The notes: generated by a model not told the origin, from the sequence alone. DNA of 62,086 bases from Trueperaceae bacterium (GCA_036381035.1 DASVDQ010000130.1:1-62086), one strand, 5' to 3'; positions 32,902 through 42,287 are shown, counted from the first letter of the stretch. Program-made: numbers and translations.

Positions 32902-34464
32902 GTGACGCAGTCCCTGTCCGCGCGTAGGCTCCCTCTCCCGCACAAGCTCGTGTTGGCCCTGCTGCTGGCCGTCGGCGCGATGCTGAGCACCGCGACGGCC
33001 CAGTCGCGAGACCGCCTGGTCATCGCGCTGCCCATAGACATCACGATCCCTGACCTACACAAGGGCAGCGGCCTGCCGGCGTTCGGCGCCGTCGCCCAGA
33101 TCGCGGACCCGCTCGTGCTCGAGCGCGACGGCGAGATCATCCCGTGGCTGGCCGAGTCCTGGGAGTACACCGACGGCGGCCGCAACCTCATCTTCAAGAT
33201 CCGCGAGGGCGTGAAGGCCCACGACGGCACCGACATCACCGCCGAGGACGTGGCGTGGAGCATCAACCGCTTCCGCGAGATATCGATAGGTCGCTCGTCA
33301 CTGGCCGTCGTCACCGACGTCACGGCCCTCGACGACTACCACGTGCAGGTCTCCACCGAGGAGCCGTTCGCGCCGCTGCTGGCGACTTTCTCCTACACGC
33401 TCATCGGCGTCTACTCGAAGGACGCCTACGACGCGGCCGGCAGCGACGAGGCGTTCTCCCTCCACCCCGTCGGGCCCGGCCCCTACCAGTTCGTCGAGTG
33501 GGTGCCCGGCCAAAGGCTCGTGCTGGAGGCGTTCGAGGACTACTGGGCCGGCGCGCCGAAGGTCAAGACCGTCGAGTTCCGCGTGATCCTCGACGAGGCC
33601 GCGCGCGTGGCGGCGCTCGAGGCCGGCGAGGTCGACGTCATACACGCCTTCGCGCCCATCGAGGCCGAGCGCCTGTCCTCGAACCCCGACGTCACCGTCA
33701 TCAACCCGCCGTCCGCCGGCTTCATCCGCCTGAACATGAACACCTCGCGGCCGCCGTTCGACGACCCGCGCGTGCGCCAGGCGATGGCCTACGCCATCGA
33801 CCGCGAGGCCATCGACGAGGCGATCTTCCTCGGCACGGCGCCCGTGTCGCACTCGCTGGTGCCGGCGGGCACGTTCGCCTACACGGACGAGTTCGACGTC
33901 TACCAGTACGACCCCGAGAAGGCCAAGGAGCTGCTGGCCGAGGCCGGGGTCCCGGACCTCACCTTCGAGCTGGCCTACGGCGCCGGGCGCTACCTCCTCG
34001 ACAGCGAGGTCGTCGCGATCGTCCAGGCCCAGCTCGCCGAGATCGGCGTGACCGCGAACATCAGGGCGATGGAGTGGGCGCAGTTCTCCGAGTACATCCG
34101 CCAGCCGCCCGAGGAGTCGCAGACGCAGATGAACCTCACCTGGTGGCGCTCGGTGAACGGCGACCCCGACAGCGCGATCGGCGTGTTCACCGCCGCCGAG
34201 ATGCCGCCGGCGGGCAACAACCCCACCTACTACGTGAGCGAGGAGTTCGAGCGCCTCTACGCGGCCCAGCAGACGGAGCCGGACCCCGACGCGCGGCGCG
34301 AGCTCCTCAGGGACCTGCAGCGGGTGCTGATGGAGGACCTGCCGGCCGTCCCGATGTACCAGCAGCCGCAGCTCTGGGCGGCGCGCAGCGACGTGGTGGG
34401 CATGGAGGACGTGATCACCCCGCTCAGCACCCTGCGGCCCCTCTACACCGTGTCGATCGAGTAG
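32902..34464 (+). CDS. Oligopeptide/dipeptide ABC transporter substrate-binding protein (family 5)
   Basis: 520 residues from GTG 32902, chosen for the ideal AAGGAGGG at 7 nt; the longer frame from 32857 starts inside a hairpin. A signal peptide (LVLALLLAVGAMLSTATAQ) is followed by the family 5 (DppA/OppA) pattern: DPLVLERDGEIIPWLAESWEYTDGG in two stretches, GPGPYQFVEWVPGQRLVLEAF, YAIDREAI and QAQLAEIGV. It captures peptides (or, less often, nickel or sugars) outside the membrane. The two permeases and an M28-like peptidase downstream support peptide uptake. No lipobox is seen. Confidence 0.92.
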   Translation: MTQSLSARRLPLPHKLVLALLLAVGAMLSTATAQSRDRLVIALPIDITIPDLHKGSGLPAFGAVAQIADPLVLERDGEIIPWLAESWEYTDGGRNLIFKIREGVKAHDGTDITAEDVAWSINRFREISIGRSSLAVVTDVTALDDYHVQVSTEEPFAPLLATFSYTLIGVYSKDAYDAAGSDEAFSLHPVGPGPYQFVEWVPGQRLVLEAFEDYWAGAPKVKTVEFRVILDEAARVAALEAGEVDVIHAFAPIEAERLSSNPDVTVINPPSAGFIRLNMNTSRPPFDDPRVRQAMAYAIDREAIDEAIFLGTAPVSHSLVPAGTFAYTDEFDVYQYDPEKAKELLAEAGVPDLTFELAYGAGRYLLDSEVVAIVQAQLAEIGVTANIRAMEWAQFSEYIRQPPEESQTQMNLTWWRSVNGDPDSAIGVFTAAEMPPAGNNPTYYVSEEFERLYAAQQTEPDPDARRELLRDLQRVLMEDLPAVPMYQQPQLWAARSDVVGMEDVITPLSTLRPLYTVSIE

Positions 34465-34543
34465 CCGACGACACCGCGAAGGCCGCGGCCCGCGGGGCGC
34501 CCCCGCCCACGGGCCGCGGCCGGCAGCCCCCGAGCCCCCGAGA

Positions 34544-35461
34544 ATGTGGCGCTACGCCGTTCAGAAGCTGGTCCTGGCCGTCCCCACGGTCCTGGCGGTC
34601 GTGGCCTTCGTCTTCGTGGCCATACGCCTCGTGCCCGGGGACCCCGCGGTGATCATGGCCGGCGACTTCGCCGACGCCGCGACGCTCGACCGGCTGCGCC
34701 GCGAGTGGGGCCTGGACCGCCCGCTCCCCGTACAGTTCGGCGTCTTCGTGTCGAACCTGGTCAGGGGCGACCTGGGCGACTCGATCCGCTCGCGACAGCC
34801 GGTCGTGCGCGAGCTCGCCTCCCGCCTGGGCGTGACCTTCACGCTGGCGCTGGGGAGCATAGCGGTGACCCTCCTCATCGGCCTGCTCGCCGGCATCGCC
34901 AGCGCCGTCCGCCCCTACACCGTCGTCGACTACGCGTCCACGGTCGTCTCGCTCCTCGGCGTCAGCATGCCCATCTTCTGGTCGGGGTTGATACTGATAA
35001 TCGTCTTCGCCCTGCGGCTCGACTGGTTCCCGACCGGCGGCATCGGCACCTGGAGGCACTACGTGCTGCCGTGCCTGAGCCTCGGCGTCTTCTCGGCCGG
35101 CGTGGTGGCGCGGCAGACACGCAGCGCCATGCTCGAGAGCCTGGCCACGGACTTCGTCCGCACGGCGCGCTCCAAGGGCCTGCCGCCACACCGGGTCGTG
35201 CTGAAGCACGCGTTCAAGGCGAGCCTCATCCCCATCATCACGATCACCGGGCTGCAGTTCGGCCGCATGCTCGCCGGGGCGATCCTCACCGAGACCGTGT
35301 TCAGCCTGCCCGGCCTCGGCAGCTACCTGGTCACGGCGATCGCGCAGCGCGACTACCCGGTGATACAGGGCATCGTCATGGTCATGGCGCTGTCGTTCAC
35401 GCTCGTGAACCTCGTCACCGACCTCCTCTACCCGCTCGTGAACCCGCAGGTGAGCCAGTGA
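34544..35461 (+). CDS. Peptide ABC transporter permease (DppB-type)
   Basis: 305 residues, six membrane segments. N-terminal MWRYAVQKLVLAVPTVLAV and VRLVPGDPAVIM-like segment (IRLVPGDPAVIMAGDF), then the EAA-like loop DFVRTARSKGLPPHRVVLKHAFKASL and LTETVFSLPGLGSYLV, all standard DppB/OppB features. With the DppC-type partner it forms the inner-membrane channel. The gap after the binding-protein gene is 79 nt; its own stop overlaps the next start by 4 nt. Confidence 0.93.
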   Translation: MWRYAVQKLVLAVPTVLAVVAFVFVAIRLVPGDPAVIMAGDFADAATLDRLRREWGLDRPLPVQFGVFVSNLVRGDLGDSIRSRQPVVRELASRLGVTFTLALGSIAVTLLIGLLAGIASAVRPYTVVDYASTVVSLLGVSMPIFWSGLILIIVFALRLDWFPTGGIGTWRHYVLPCLSLGVFSAGVVARQTRSAMLESLATDFVRTARSKGLPPHRVVLKHAFKASLIPIITITGLQFGRMLAGAILTETVFSLPGLGSYLVTAIAQRDYPVIQGIVMVMALSFTLVNLVTDLLYPLVNPQVSQ

Positions 35462-36345
35462 GCGCCGACGCCGGCGCGGAGGCGGCGGCCACCGTCGGGA
35501 GGCAGCGCCCGTCGGCCAGGGCGCTGAGGCGCTTCCGTCGCCACCGCGCCGCGCAGGCGGGCCTGGCGCTGCTGCTCCTGCTGCTCCTGGCCGGCCTGCT
35601 CGCGCCGCTCATCGCGCCCTACGACCCGAACGCCACCGACCTGAGGCTGCGCCTCGCCCCGCCGTCGTGGGAGCACTGGTTCGGCATGGACCACCTGGGG
35701 CGCGACCTGTTCTCGCGCGCCATCTACGGCGCCCGCATCTCGGTGCTGATCGGCGTGATCTCGGTGGGGATCGCCCTCCTCGGCGGGATGCCCCTGGGGA
35801 TGGCCGCCGGCTACGCCGGCGGGCGCGTCGACCGCGTCCTCTCGGCCGTGATCGACTTCCTGCTCTCGTTCCCGCCGCTCCTGCTGGCGATCCTCGTCAT
35901 CGCGATCTTCGGCCCTGGCCTGCGCAACGCGATGATCGCGATAGGCGTCTCGCTCGTGCCGGTCTTCGCGCGCCTGATCAGGGCCGAGGTGCTGCGCGTA
36001 CGCGAGGAGGTCTACGTCGAGGCCGTGCGAGCGCTGGGGGCGCCGCACCCTAGGGTCCTGTGGGTGCACATCCTCCCGAACTCCCTGCCGCCGATCATCG
36101 TCCAGGTCACGCTCAGCATGGCCACGGCGATCCTCTCGGCCTCGTACCTCGGCTTCCTCGGGCTGGGCGCGCAGCCGCCCACGCCCGAGTGGGGCGCCAT
36201 GCTCAACGAGGGGCGGCGCTACCTGCGCAGCGCGCCGCACGTCTCGATCTTCCCCGGCACCGTGATCGTGATCGCGATCCTCGCGTTCAACCTCTTCGGC
36301 GACGGCCTGCGCGACGCGCTCGACCCCAGGGCGCACCGCGGCTAG
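35458..36345 (+). CDS. Peptide ABC transporter permease (DppC-type)
   Basis: 295 residues from GTG 35458, which overlaps the preceding stop (GTGA), so translation is coupled. A cytoplasmic N-terminal stretch rich in Arg precedes the first membrane segment (AGLALLLLLLLAGLLAPLIAP). MDHLGRDLFSRAIYGARISV, the loop YVEAVRALGAPHPRVLWVHILPN and LGLGAQPPTPEWGAMLNEGR are hallmark DppC/OppC motifs. The ATPase subunits (DppD/DppF) are not encoded in this operon. Confidence 0.93.
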   Translation: MSADAGAEAAATVGRQRPSARALRRFRRHRAAQAGLALLLLLLLAGLLAPLIAPYDPNATDLRLRLAPPSWEHWFGMDHLGRDLFSRAIYGARISVLIGVISVGIALLGGMPLGMAAGYAGGRVDRVLSAVIDFLLSFPPLLLAILVIAIFGPGLRNAMIAIGVSLVPVFARLIRAEVLRVREEVYVEAVRALGAPHPRVLWVHILPNSLPPIIVQVTLSMATAILSASYLGFLGLGAQPPTPEWGAMLNEGRRYLRSAPHVSIFPGTVIVIAILAFNLFGDGLRDALDPRAHRG

Positions 36346-36364
36346 GCCGCGAGAAAGGCAAGAC

Positions 36365-38110
36365 ATGAGCGAACCCCATCCCTCAGAGGCGCGCCTGCTC
36401 TCCCAGGTCTCCGGGCCCAGGTTGATGGAGGCCACGAGGGCCATCGCGCGGTGGGTCCGGCTGTCGGGAGAGCCGGACGAGCTCGCCAGCTTCGAGTGGG
36501 TGCGGGACCGGCTGAGGGAGTACGGCTACGAGACCGAGCTCACCCACCACCGCGCCTACATAAGCCTCCCGGGACCGGCCGTGCTGCGCGTCGCGGGCCA
36601 GGAGCGGACCATCGCGGGCATCAGCCACGCTTTCGCCGCGAGCACTCCCCCCGACGGGCTCACCGCCCGGCTCGTCGACGCGCGCGAGCGTGAGGCCGCG
36701 GGGTCTTGCGCGGGCGCGATCGTGCTCGTCGACGGCATGGCGAGCGGGGTCTCGGTGCGCGAGTGGGAGGGCCGCGGCACGGTCGGGCAGGTCCACGTGC
36801 ACGACGACCACCTCCACGAGACCAGCGTGTCGCCGGTGTGGGGCAACCCCACCGAGGAGGGCCTGGCGCTGATGCCGTGCACGCCCAGCCTGGCGATCAG
36901 GCGCTCGGACGCGGCCTGGCTGCGGGAGCTGCTGGCCGCGGGACCCGTCGAGGTGACCGTCCACACCGAGGTCCTCACCGAGTGGCGCGAGGTCCCGCTC
37001 CTCACGGCCGAGCTCCCGTCGGCGCCGCGGGAGCCTTACGTGCTCCTCTCGAGCCACATCGACTCCTGGTACCACGGCGCCATGGACAACGGCAGCGCCA
37101 ACGCGACCACGCTGGAGGTCGCGCGGCTGCTCGCCGAGAGCGCCGGCGAGCTGCGCCGCGGCCTGAGGGTGGCCTTCTGGTCGGGCCACTCGCACGGGCG
37201 CTTCGCGGGGTCGGCCTGGTACGCCGACGACCGCTGGCTCGACCTGTACGAGCACTGCGTGGCCCACGTGTTCGTCGACTCGACGGGCGGTATGGGCGCG
37301 ACGGTCGTCACCGAGGCGCCCGTCATGCCGCAGACGAAGGCGTTGGCGGCCGCGTCCGTGACGGCCGTGACCGGCGAGGAGTTCGACGGCAAGCGCATCG
37401 GCCGCTTCGCCGACCAGTCGTTCTACGCCATCGGCCTCAACTCCGTGTTCGGGACGCTCTCCGAGCAGGAGGCGTCTTCCTCTGCGGACGCGATCAGCTT
37501 CAAGACCGGCGGCAGGCGCGCCGGCGGGCTGGGCTGGTGGTGGCACACGCCCGACGACACCGTCGACAAGGTCGACGAGGCCTTCCTCGTCAGGGACACG
37601 AAGATCTACCTCTCGGCCCTGCACCGCCTGCTCACCGCGCCGCGCCTGCCCTTCGACTACCGGCCGGCGATCGACGAGATCGCCTCGACGATCCGGGCCC
37701 GGGCCGCGTCCGCGGAGAGGCACCTCGACCTGCGCGGGCTCTTAGGCGACGTCGCCCGGGCCCGGGACGCCGTCTACGCCTTCCACGAGGCCCTCGACGG
37801 GTCCGGCGCCGAGGCCGACGATGTCGCGAACCGGGCCCTCCTGGCGCTGTCGCGCCACCTCGTCCCCGTGGCCTTCCACGAGAGCGGACGCTTCGAGCGC
37901 GACCTCGCCGAGCCTCTGGTGCCGGTGCCCGCGCTGCGTGACCTGGAGCGCCTGGCGGAACTGGCGGAGGGCGACCCCCTGGCCCACGCCATGGCCACGC
38001 GGCTGCACAGGACAGTGAACCGCGTCCGCTTCGCGCTGCGGAACGCGACCGGGGTCGCCAGCGAGGCCGCGGAACAGCTAGGGAAGGCAGCCGCCCCCAC
38101 GGAGCGGTGA
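36365..38110 (+). CDS. M28-like metallopeptidase with altered active-site motif
   Basis: 581 residues, no signal peptide. An N-terminal helical part, a PA-like insertion (about 90-190, GAIVLVDGMAS) and an M28-like core (about 220-420) with SSHIDSWYHGAMDNGSANATT supplying the first His/Asp ligands and the bridging Asp. Where M28 enzymes have the catalytic/metal EE pair, this protein reads FWSGHSHGRFAGS, so His replaces Glu. WWWHTPDDTVDKVD supplies the C-terminal metal His region. A helical C-terminal domain follows. The gene starts 19 nt after the peptide permease, so it likely hydrolyses or modifies imported peptides. The changed motif leaves catalysis uncertain. Confidence 0.8.
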   Translation: MSEPHPSEARLLSQVSGPRLMEATRAIARWVRLSGEPDELASFEWVRDRLREYGYETELTHHRAYISLPGPAVLRVAGQERTIAGISHAFAASTPPDGLTARLVDAREREAAGSCAGAIVLVDGMASGVSVREWEGRGTVGQVHVHDDHLHETSVSPVWGNPTEEGLALMPCTPSLAIRRSDAAWLRELLAAGPVEVTVHTEVLTEWREVPLLTAELPSAPREPYVLLSSHIDSWYHGAMDNGSANATTLEVARLLAESAGELRRGLRVAFWSGHSHGRFAGSAWYADDRWLDLYEHCVAHVFVDSTGGMGATVVTEAPVMPQTKALAAASVTAVTGEEFDGKRIGRFADQSFYAIGLNSVFGTLSEQEASSSADAISFKTGGRRAGGLGWWWHTPDDTVDKVDEAFLVRDTKIYLSALHRLLTAPRLPFDYRPAIDEIASTIRARAASAERHLDLRGLLGDVARARDAVYAFHEALDGSGAEADDVANRALLALSRHLVPVAFHESGRFERDLAEPLVPVPALRDLERLAELAEGDPLAHAMATRLHRTVNRVRFALRNATGVASEAAEQLGKAAAPTER

Positions 38111-38119
38111 GCGGCGCGC

Positions 38120-38138
38120 GGGGACGCCTCCCGTCCCC
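38120..38138 (+). terminator. Hairpin after the peptide importer operon
   Basis: GGGGACG (38120-38126) pairs with CGTCCCC (38132-38138) around a 5-nt loop, 10 nt after the peptidase stop. It probably ends the operon. TATGCT (38139-38144) directly follows and could be a -10 element for the next gene; no -35 is seen. Confidence 0.5.
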
Positions 38139-38204
38139 TATGCTGGCGGCGAGGAAGCTGCGCAGCGGGTCGTTGCGGGGGCCCGGGTCGGCCTGGCCAG
38201 CCGC

Positions 38205-39923
38205 ATGCCCGCCCGAGAGCGCGCGTCCCCGACGCCGATGATGCACGCCCAGCCGGGCCGCCCCGGGGCGGTCCAACCCATGGGAACCCGCCTCCTGAGG
38301 CCCGGTAGCTCCTGGCTGCCGACGTTGCTGCGGCTGTCCTGGTACGCCGCCCTCCTCGCGATCGCGGCGCTGTTCGCGTCGAGCGTGCCGGCCAGCTACC
38401 GCCTCCTCAGCTCCGGCACGGTAGGGGTCCTGCTGAAGCAGGACCTCCAGGGGCGGGTCGCCCTGCAGCCCATCCCCGGGCGCCCCGCCGCGTCCGCCGG
38501 CGTGCGAGCTGGGGACGTGCTGCTCGCCGTGGACGGCGAGCCGGTCGGGTCGTCCGCCACGGCGGCGCTCGTGGCGCGCATGCGGGGCGCGCCGGGCGAG
38601 CCGATGACGCTCACCGTCGAGAGGGCCGACGGCGGGACCGCCGACGTGGAGCTCGTGCGCACGCACCCCGCGTCGGAGCGGCTCGGCATCTCCCCCCGGA
38701 CCTACGCGCTCATCCTCATCGTCGTCGGCGCGCTGTTCGTGGCGGCCTACATCGTGCCCGCGGGGATCATCGCGCTGCGCCGCCCGGACAACTGGGTCGC
38801 GGCCCTGGTCTGGCTGACGCTGGTGCTGATCGCCGTGTTCAACTCCCGCGCCAACGCGGCCCTGACCTTCGCCGACGGACCGCTCGGGCTAGCCGTCACC
38901 GCCGCCTACCACGTGGCCGTCCTCCTGGTGCTGCTGGTCTTCCCCGACGGCCGCCTGTCCCCGCGCTGGGCCCGCTGGTACCTGTTCGTCGGCCTCGCCT
39001 GGATCGCCTTCAAGGTCGCCCCGCTGCCGGCGTCGTACGCGCTGATGGCCACCCCGTTCTGGGTGCTCATCGACTTCCTGGTGTTCGGCATCGCCGTGAC
39101 CGCCCAGGTCGCCCGCTTCAGGCGGTCGACGGACCCCGCCGCCAGGCAGCAGACGAAGTGGCTGGTGTACGGGCTCGTCACGGCCTTCCTGGTGCAGTAC
39201 GCCTACTACATCCCGCTGGAGTTCGTGAGCACGTTCCAGAGCCGGTCGGTCTACGAGTTCGCCGGCTCGATCGTCAACCACGTCCTCATGCTGGGGGTCC
39301 CCGTCGCCTTCACCTACGCGGTGCTGCGGCACCGCCTCTACGACATCGACCTGATCATCAACCGCACGCTGGTGTACGTGCCGCTCACGGCCATCCTGGC
39401 GGGCGTGTTCGCGGCCTCGGTCACGCTGCTCCGCGGCCTCTTCGACAGCCTGCTGGGAGCGTCTTCTGGCGCGGCGCCGGTGCTCTCCAGCATCCTCGTC
39501 GTCGCCCTGCTCACGCCGGTGAAGGACGCCCTGCAGAAGGCCGTGGACGCGCGCTTCGGCTACTCCTCGCGGGCCGACCGCGCGCTCAAGGACCTCGAGG
39601 CGCAGGTGACCTCGCGGCTCCACGAGGTCGACGCCGGCCCGGCGATGAGGCGGCTGCTCGAGCACGCCGTGCGCGCCTTCGACGCGGTGGGCGGCGCCGC
39701 CGAGCTCGAGGCCGGCGGCGAGTCGCGCACGCTGGGCACCGTGGGCGTGTGGACCGGGGAGAGCGTCGTCACGGTGCCGGTCGAGACCTCGGGCCGCACG
39801 TTCGGGTGCGTGCGGCTGGCCGCCCGCCGCCGCGGCGCCGCCTACCTGGCGGCGGACGTCGAGAGGCTCCGCGCCGCGGCGGCGGTGGTCGCCACGGCGA
39901 TCGCGGAGGACCGCGAGGAGTAG
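38205..39923 (+). CDS. Membrane protein with PDZ domain and degenerate GAF-like C-terminus
   Basis: 572 residues if the ATG at 38205 is used; starts at 38238 or 38280 are also possible and no strong ribosome site distinguishes them. One membrane segment (about 40-62) precedes an extracytoplasmic PDZ domain (about 75-165: AGVRAGDVLLAVDGEPVGS). Six to seven membrane helices follow (170-460), with RHRLYDIDLIINRTLVYVPLT, a motif found in multi-helix sensor kinases. The C-terminus (about 460-572) is a short helical linker and a GAF-like remnant (VTVPVETSGRTFGCVRLA). No kinase H, N or G boxes are present. A membrane signalling or stress-sensing part is inferred. Confidence 0.75.
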   Translation: MPARERASPTPMMHAQPGRPGAVQPMGTRLLRPGSSWLPTLLRLSWYAALLAIAALFASSVPASYRLLSSGTVGVLLKQDLQGRVALQPIPGRPAASAGVRAGDVLLAVDGEPVGSSATAALVARMRGAPGEPMTLTVERADGGTADVELVRTHPASERLGISPRTYALILIVVGALFVAAYIVPAGIIALRRPDNWVAALVWLTLVLIAVFNSRANAALTFADGPLGLAVTAAYHVAVLLVLLVFPDGRLSPRWARWYLFVGLAWIAFKVAPLPASYALMATPFWVLIDFLVFGIAVTAQVARFRRSTDPAARQQTKWLVYGLVTAFLVQYAYYIPLEFVSTFQSRSVYEFAGSIVNHVLMLGVPVAFTYAVLRHRLYDIDLIINRTLVYVPLTAILAGVFAASVTLLRGLFDSLLGASSGAAPVLSSILVVALLTPVKDALQKAVDARFGYSSRADRALKDLEAQVTSRLHEVDAGPAMRRLLEHAVRAFDAVGGAAELEAGGESRTLGTVGVWTGESVVTVPVETSGRTFGCVRLAARRRGAAYLAADVERLRAAAAVVATAIAEDREE

Positions 39924-40062
39924 GGAGCGCCCGGGCCGGCGCGCGGTCGCCGCCGGCGCCGTCCGGCCCGTCCCCCACGACCGCCGCGGGCGCCCGCGCC
40001 CGGCGTCGGACTGGGAGGGCGGCCCACATATCAGACTTATGAAGCGCGGGAGTAGCGTTGGC

Positions 40063-40080
40063 GCGACGTCACAACGTCGC
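40063..40080 (+). promoter_or_regulatory. Hairpin or operator directly ahead of the subtilase ribosome site
   Basis: GCGACGT (40063-40069) and ACGTCGC (40074-40080) form a perfect 7-bp inverted repeat with a 4-nt loop (CACA). The AGGAGG ribosome site begins two nt later (40082), so the element may control translation, or serve as a protein-binding palindrome. Confidence 0.5.
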
Positions 40081-40115
40081 CAGGAGGAACGCCATGGCCC
40101 GCGCGTATCACCGTC

Positions 40116-42287
40116 GTGGCAAGGCCGTCCACCTGCGCCTGCGACCGGGAGCGCACCTTCGACCCGAGCGCGTCCGGGGTGCAGGGCCTCGCCACGCAGT
40201 ACCTGGTCCGCGTCGACACCTCCAGCGTCGACGACCCGGCGGCGAGCCTGGCGGAGGACCTGAGGAAGCTCGACGCGCACGCGACCGGCAGGCACGGCGT
40301 GTCGAGCCAGCAGGGCTTCGAGCTGCTCGGCCTCACGAGCTCGGAGGCCGCGGACGGACTCGACGTGGGCATCAACTGGGTCGGCAGCGGCGACGGTCCG
40401 TTCACCGACCGCACCTCGATGGAGGCGCCCACGGGCGGTACGCTCGCCGGGGTGGCCTACAACCCCGACGCGTTCACATGGCCCTCGCACGCCCGGTTCT
40501 CCGAGCAGGAGATAGGCGTGGCCGAGGCGTGGCGGGCGCTCGACCTCGCCGGGAGGCTCGGCAACAGGGTCAAGCTGGCTGTCCTCGACATGGGCTTCCA
40601 GCCCGACGACGACACGCCTTCGGGCTGGGACGCGATCTCGAACGTCCCCCTCAACGACGCCATCGGCACCGAGAACCTCCTGTCGTGCAGCGGCGGCAGC
40701 GACTGTCCCTGGCACGGCACCAACGTCATGAGCGCGGCCATGGCCGTGGCCGACAACGGCTTCGGCTCGGCGGGCTCGGGCGGGCCCGTCGCGCAGCCGG
40801 TCCTGGTCTTCACGCTCTACGACTTCTTCACCTCGATAACGGCGCTGGGCGAGGCCAGGGTCCTAGGCGCACGCATCGCGAACATGAGTTACTCGGCGCC
40901 GGTGCCGTGGTACCTGGCCTGGAGCGTACTGCCGTTCGAGGCCGCCACGATCGCGTTCCGCGAGACCGGCATGCTGCTGTTCGCGGCCGCCGGCAACGAG
41001 GGGAAGAACGTCGACGGCGAGGGCTGCACGCTCGGCGTCTGCTGGGAGCGCACGTGGGTGACCCCCTGCGAGAACGGCGGCGTGATCTGCGTCGGCGGGC
41101 TCGAGGGCGACTCGACGTTCAAGGCTCAGGGCTCGAACTACGGCGGCGAGCAGGTCGACATCTTCGCCCCGTACACGCTGTGGCTCGGACCCGACCCCGA
41201 CGCGCCGGACAACCGCGCACGCGTGAAGAACGGCACCAGCTTCTCCTCGCCGTTCGTGGCGGGCGTGGCCGCCCTGATATGGGCCGCCGACCCGGGCCAG
41301 AGCGCCGACGACGTCGAGTCGGCGCTGATGGACAATGCCCACCCGAACAACGACGACCGGGTGAAGCGCCACGTGGACGCCTACGCCGCGGTGACGGCGG
41401 TGCTCGGCAACGTGCCGCCGTCGATCACCCTCTCGGGCGGCGGCGACGTGCCCGTGAACGTGCCGCTGACGGTCTCAGCCACAGTCACCGACCTCGAGGA
41501 CCCGTTCCCGTGCTGCACCGTCACCTGGACCTCCGACGTCGACGTACCGCTCGCCGGCAGCGGCTTCCAGCTCGAGGTCACGTTCACGACGCTGGGCCCC
41601 CGGACGATCACGGCCACCGCCACCGATCAGGACGGCGCCAGCAGCACGGCCAGCGTGGTGCTCAACGTCGTCAACGACCAGCCGGACGTGACGATCGGCG
41701 CGCCCTCCGACGGCGCCGAGGTGTTCCAGGGCGCCGCGGTCGTGCTGCGCGGCTCGGCCGACGACCGCAACGAGCCGGGAGGGGAGCTGGCCTGCGAGAG
41801 CCTCGAGTGGACGTCGAGCGTCGCGGGCGACGACGACTTCCCCGCCAGCGGCTGCGAGCTGCAGGTGACCTTCGACACCGTGGGCGGGCGCACGCTCACG
41901 CTCACGGGCACCGACGGCATGGGCGCCACCGGGAGCGACAGCGTGACGATCGCCGTGGTCGAGGCGCCGCCGAACCTGCCGCCGAGCGTCGTGATCACGA
42001 GCCCGGTGGACGGCTCCACGCCGCCGGTGGACGAGCCCGTGACCCTGTCCGCGGCGGCCGCGGACCCCGAGGGCGACACCCCGCTCACCTACGAGTGGAC
42101 CGTGAAGCTCGGCAGCGACGCGGCCATCGTGGTCGGCGACGCCGCCAGCATGGCGTGGACGCCCAGGGACACCTACGCGTTCGACCAGGAGGGCAACTGG
42201 ACGATCGAGGTCAGGGTCAACGTCACCGACAGCGAGGGGAACGTGGGCACCGACGCCGTAACGCTCCCCTACCAGCTGATCTTCTGA
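40116..42287 (+). CDS. Subtilisin-like (S8) serine protease with C-terminal Ig/PKD-like domains; 5' end probably frameshifted
   Basis: 723 residues from GTG 40116. Catalytic triad visible: D158 (VLDMGF), H200 (WHGTN) and S375 (NGTSFSSP), with the oxyanion Asn in AAAGNEG. Three Ig/PKD-like beta domains follow (about 430-723; NVPPSITLSGGG, DQPDVTIGAPSDG, LPPSVVITSPVDG). No signal peptide or ribosome site fits this start. An ATG at 40094 with AGGAGG lies in another frame and gives MARAYHRRGKAVHLRL, typical of S8 N-termini, which would join this frame at RERTFDPSASG if one base near 40130-40145 were removed. So either a frameshift mutation or a sequencing error is likely. Confidence 0.8.
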   Translation: MARPSTCACDRERTFDPSASGVQGLATQYLVRVDTSSVDDPAASLAEDLRKLDAHATGRHGVSSQQGFELLGLTSSEAADGLDVGINWVGSGDGPFTDRTSMEAPTGGTLAGVAYNPDAFTWPSHARFSEQEIGVAEAWRALDLAGRLGNRVKLAVLDMGFQPDDDTPSGWDAISNVPLNDAIGTENLLSCSGGSDCPWHGTNVMSAAMAVADNGFGSAGSGGPVAQPVLVFTLYDFFTSITALGEARVLGARIANMSYSAPVPWYLAWSVLPFEAATIAFRETGMLLFAAAGNEGKNVDGEGCTLGVCWERTWVTPCENGGVICVGGLEGDSTFKAQGSNYGGEQVDIFAPYTLWLGPDPDAPDNRARVKNGTSFSSPFVAGVAALIWAADPGQSADDVESALMDNAHPNNDDRVKRHVDAYAAVTAVLGNVPPSITLSGGGDVPVNVPLTVSATVTDLEDPFPCCTVTWTSDVDVPLAGSGFQLEVTFTTLGPRTITATATDQDGASSTASVVLNVVNDQPDVTIGAPSDGAEVFQGAAVVLRGSADDRNEPGGELACESLEWTSSVAGDDDFPASGCELQVTFDTVGGRTLTLTGTDGMGATGSDSVTIAVVEAPPNLPPSVVITSPVDGSTPPVDEPVTLSAAAADPEGDTPLTYEWTVKLGSDAAIVVGDAASMAWTPRDTYAFDQEGNWTIEVRVNVTDSEGNVGTDAVTLPYQLIF

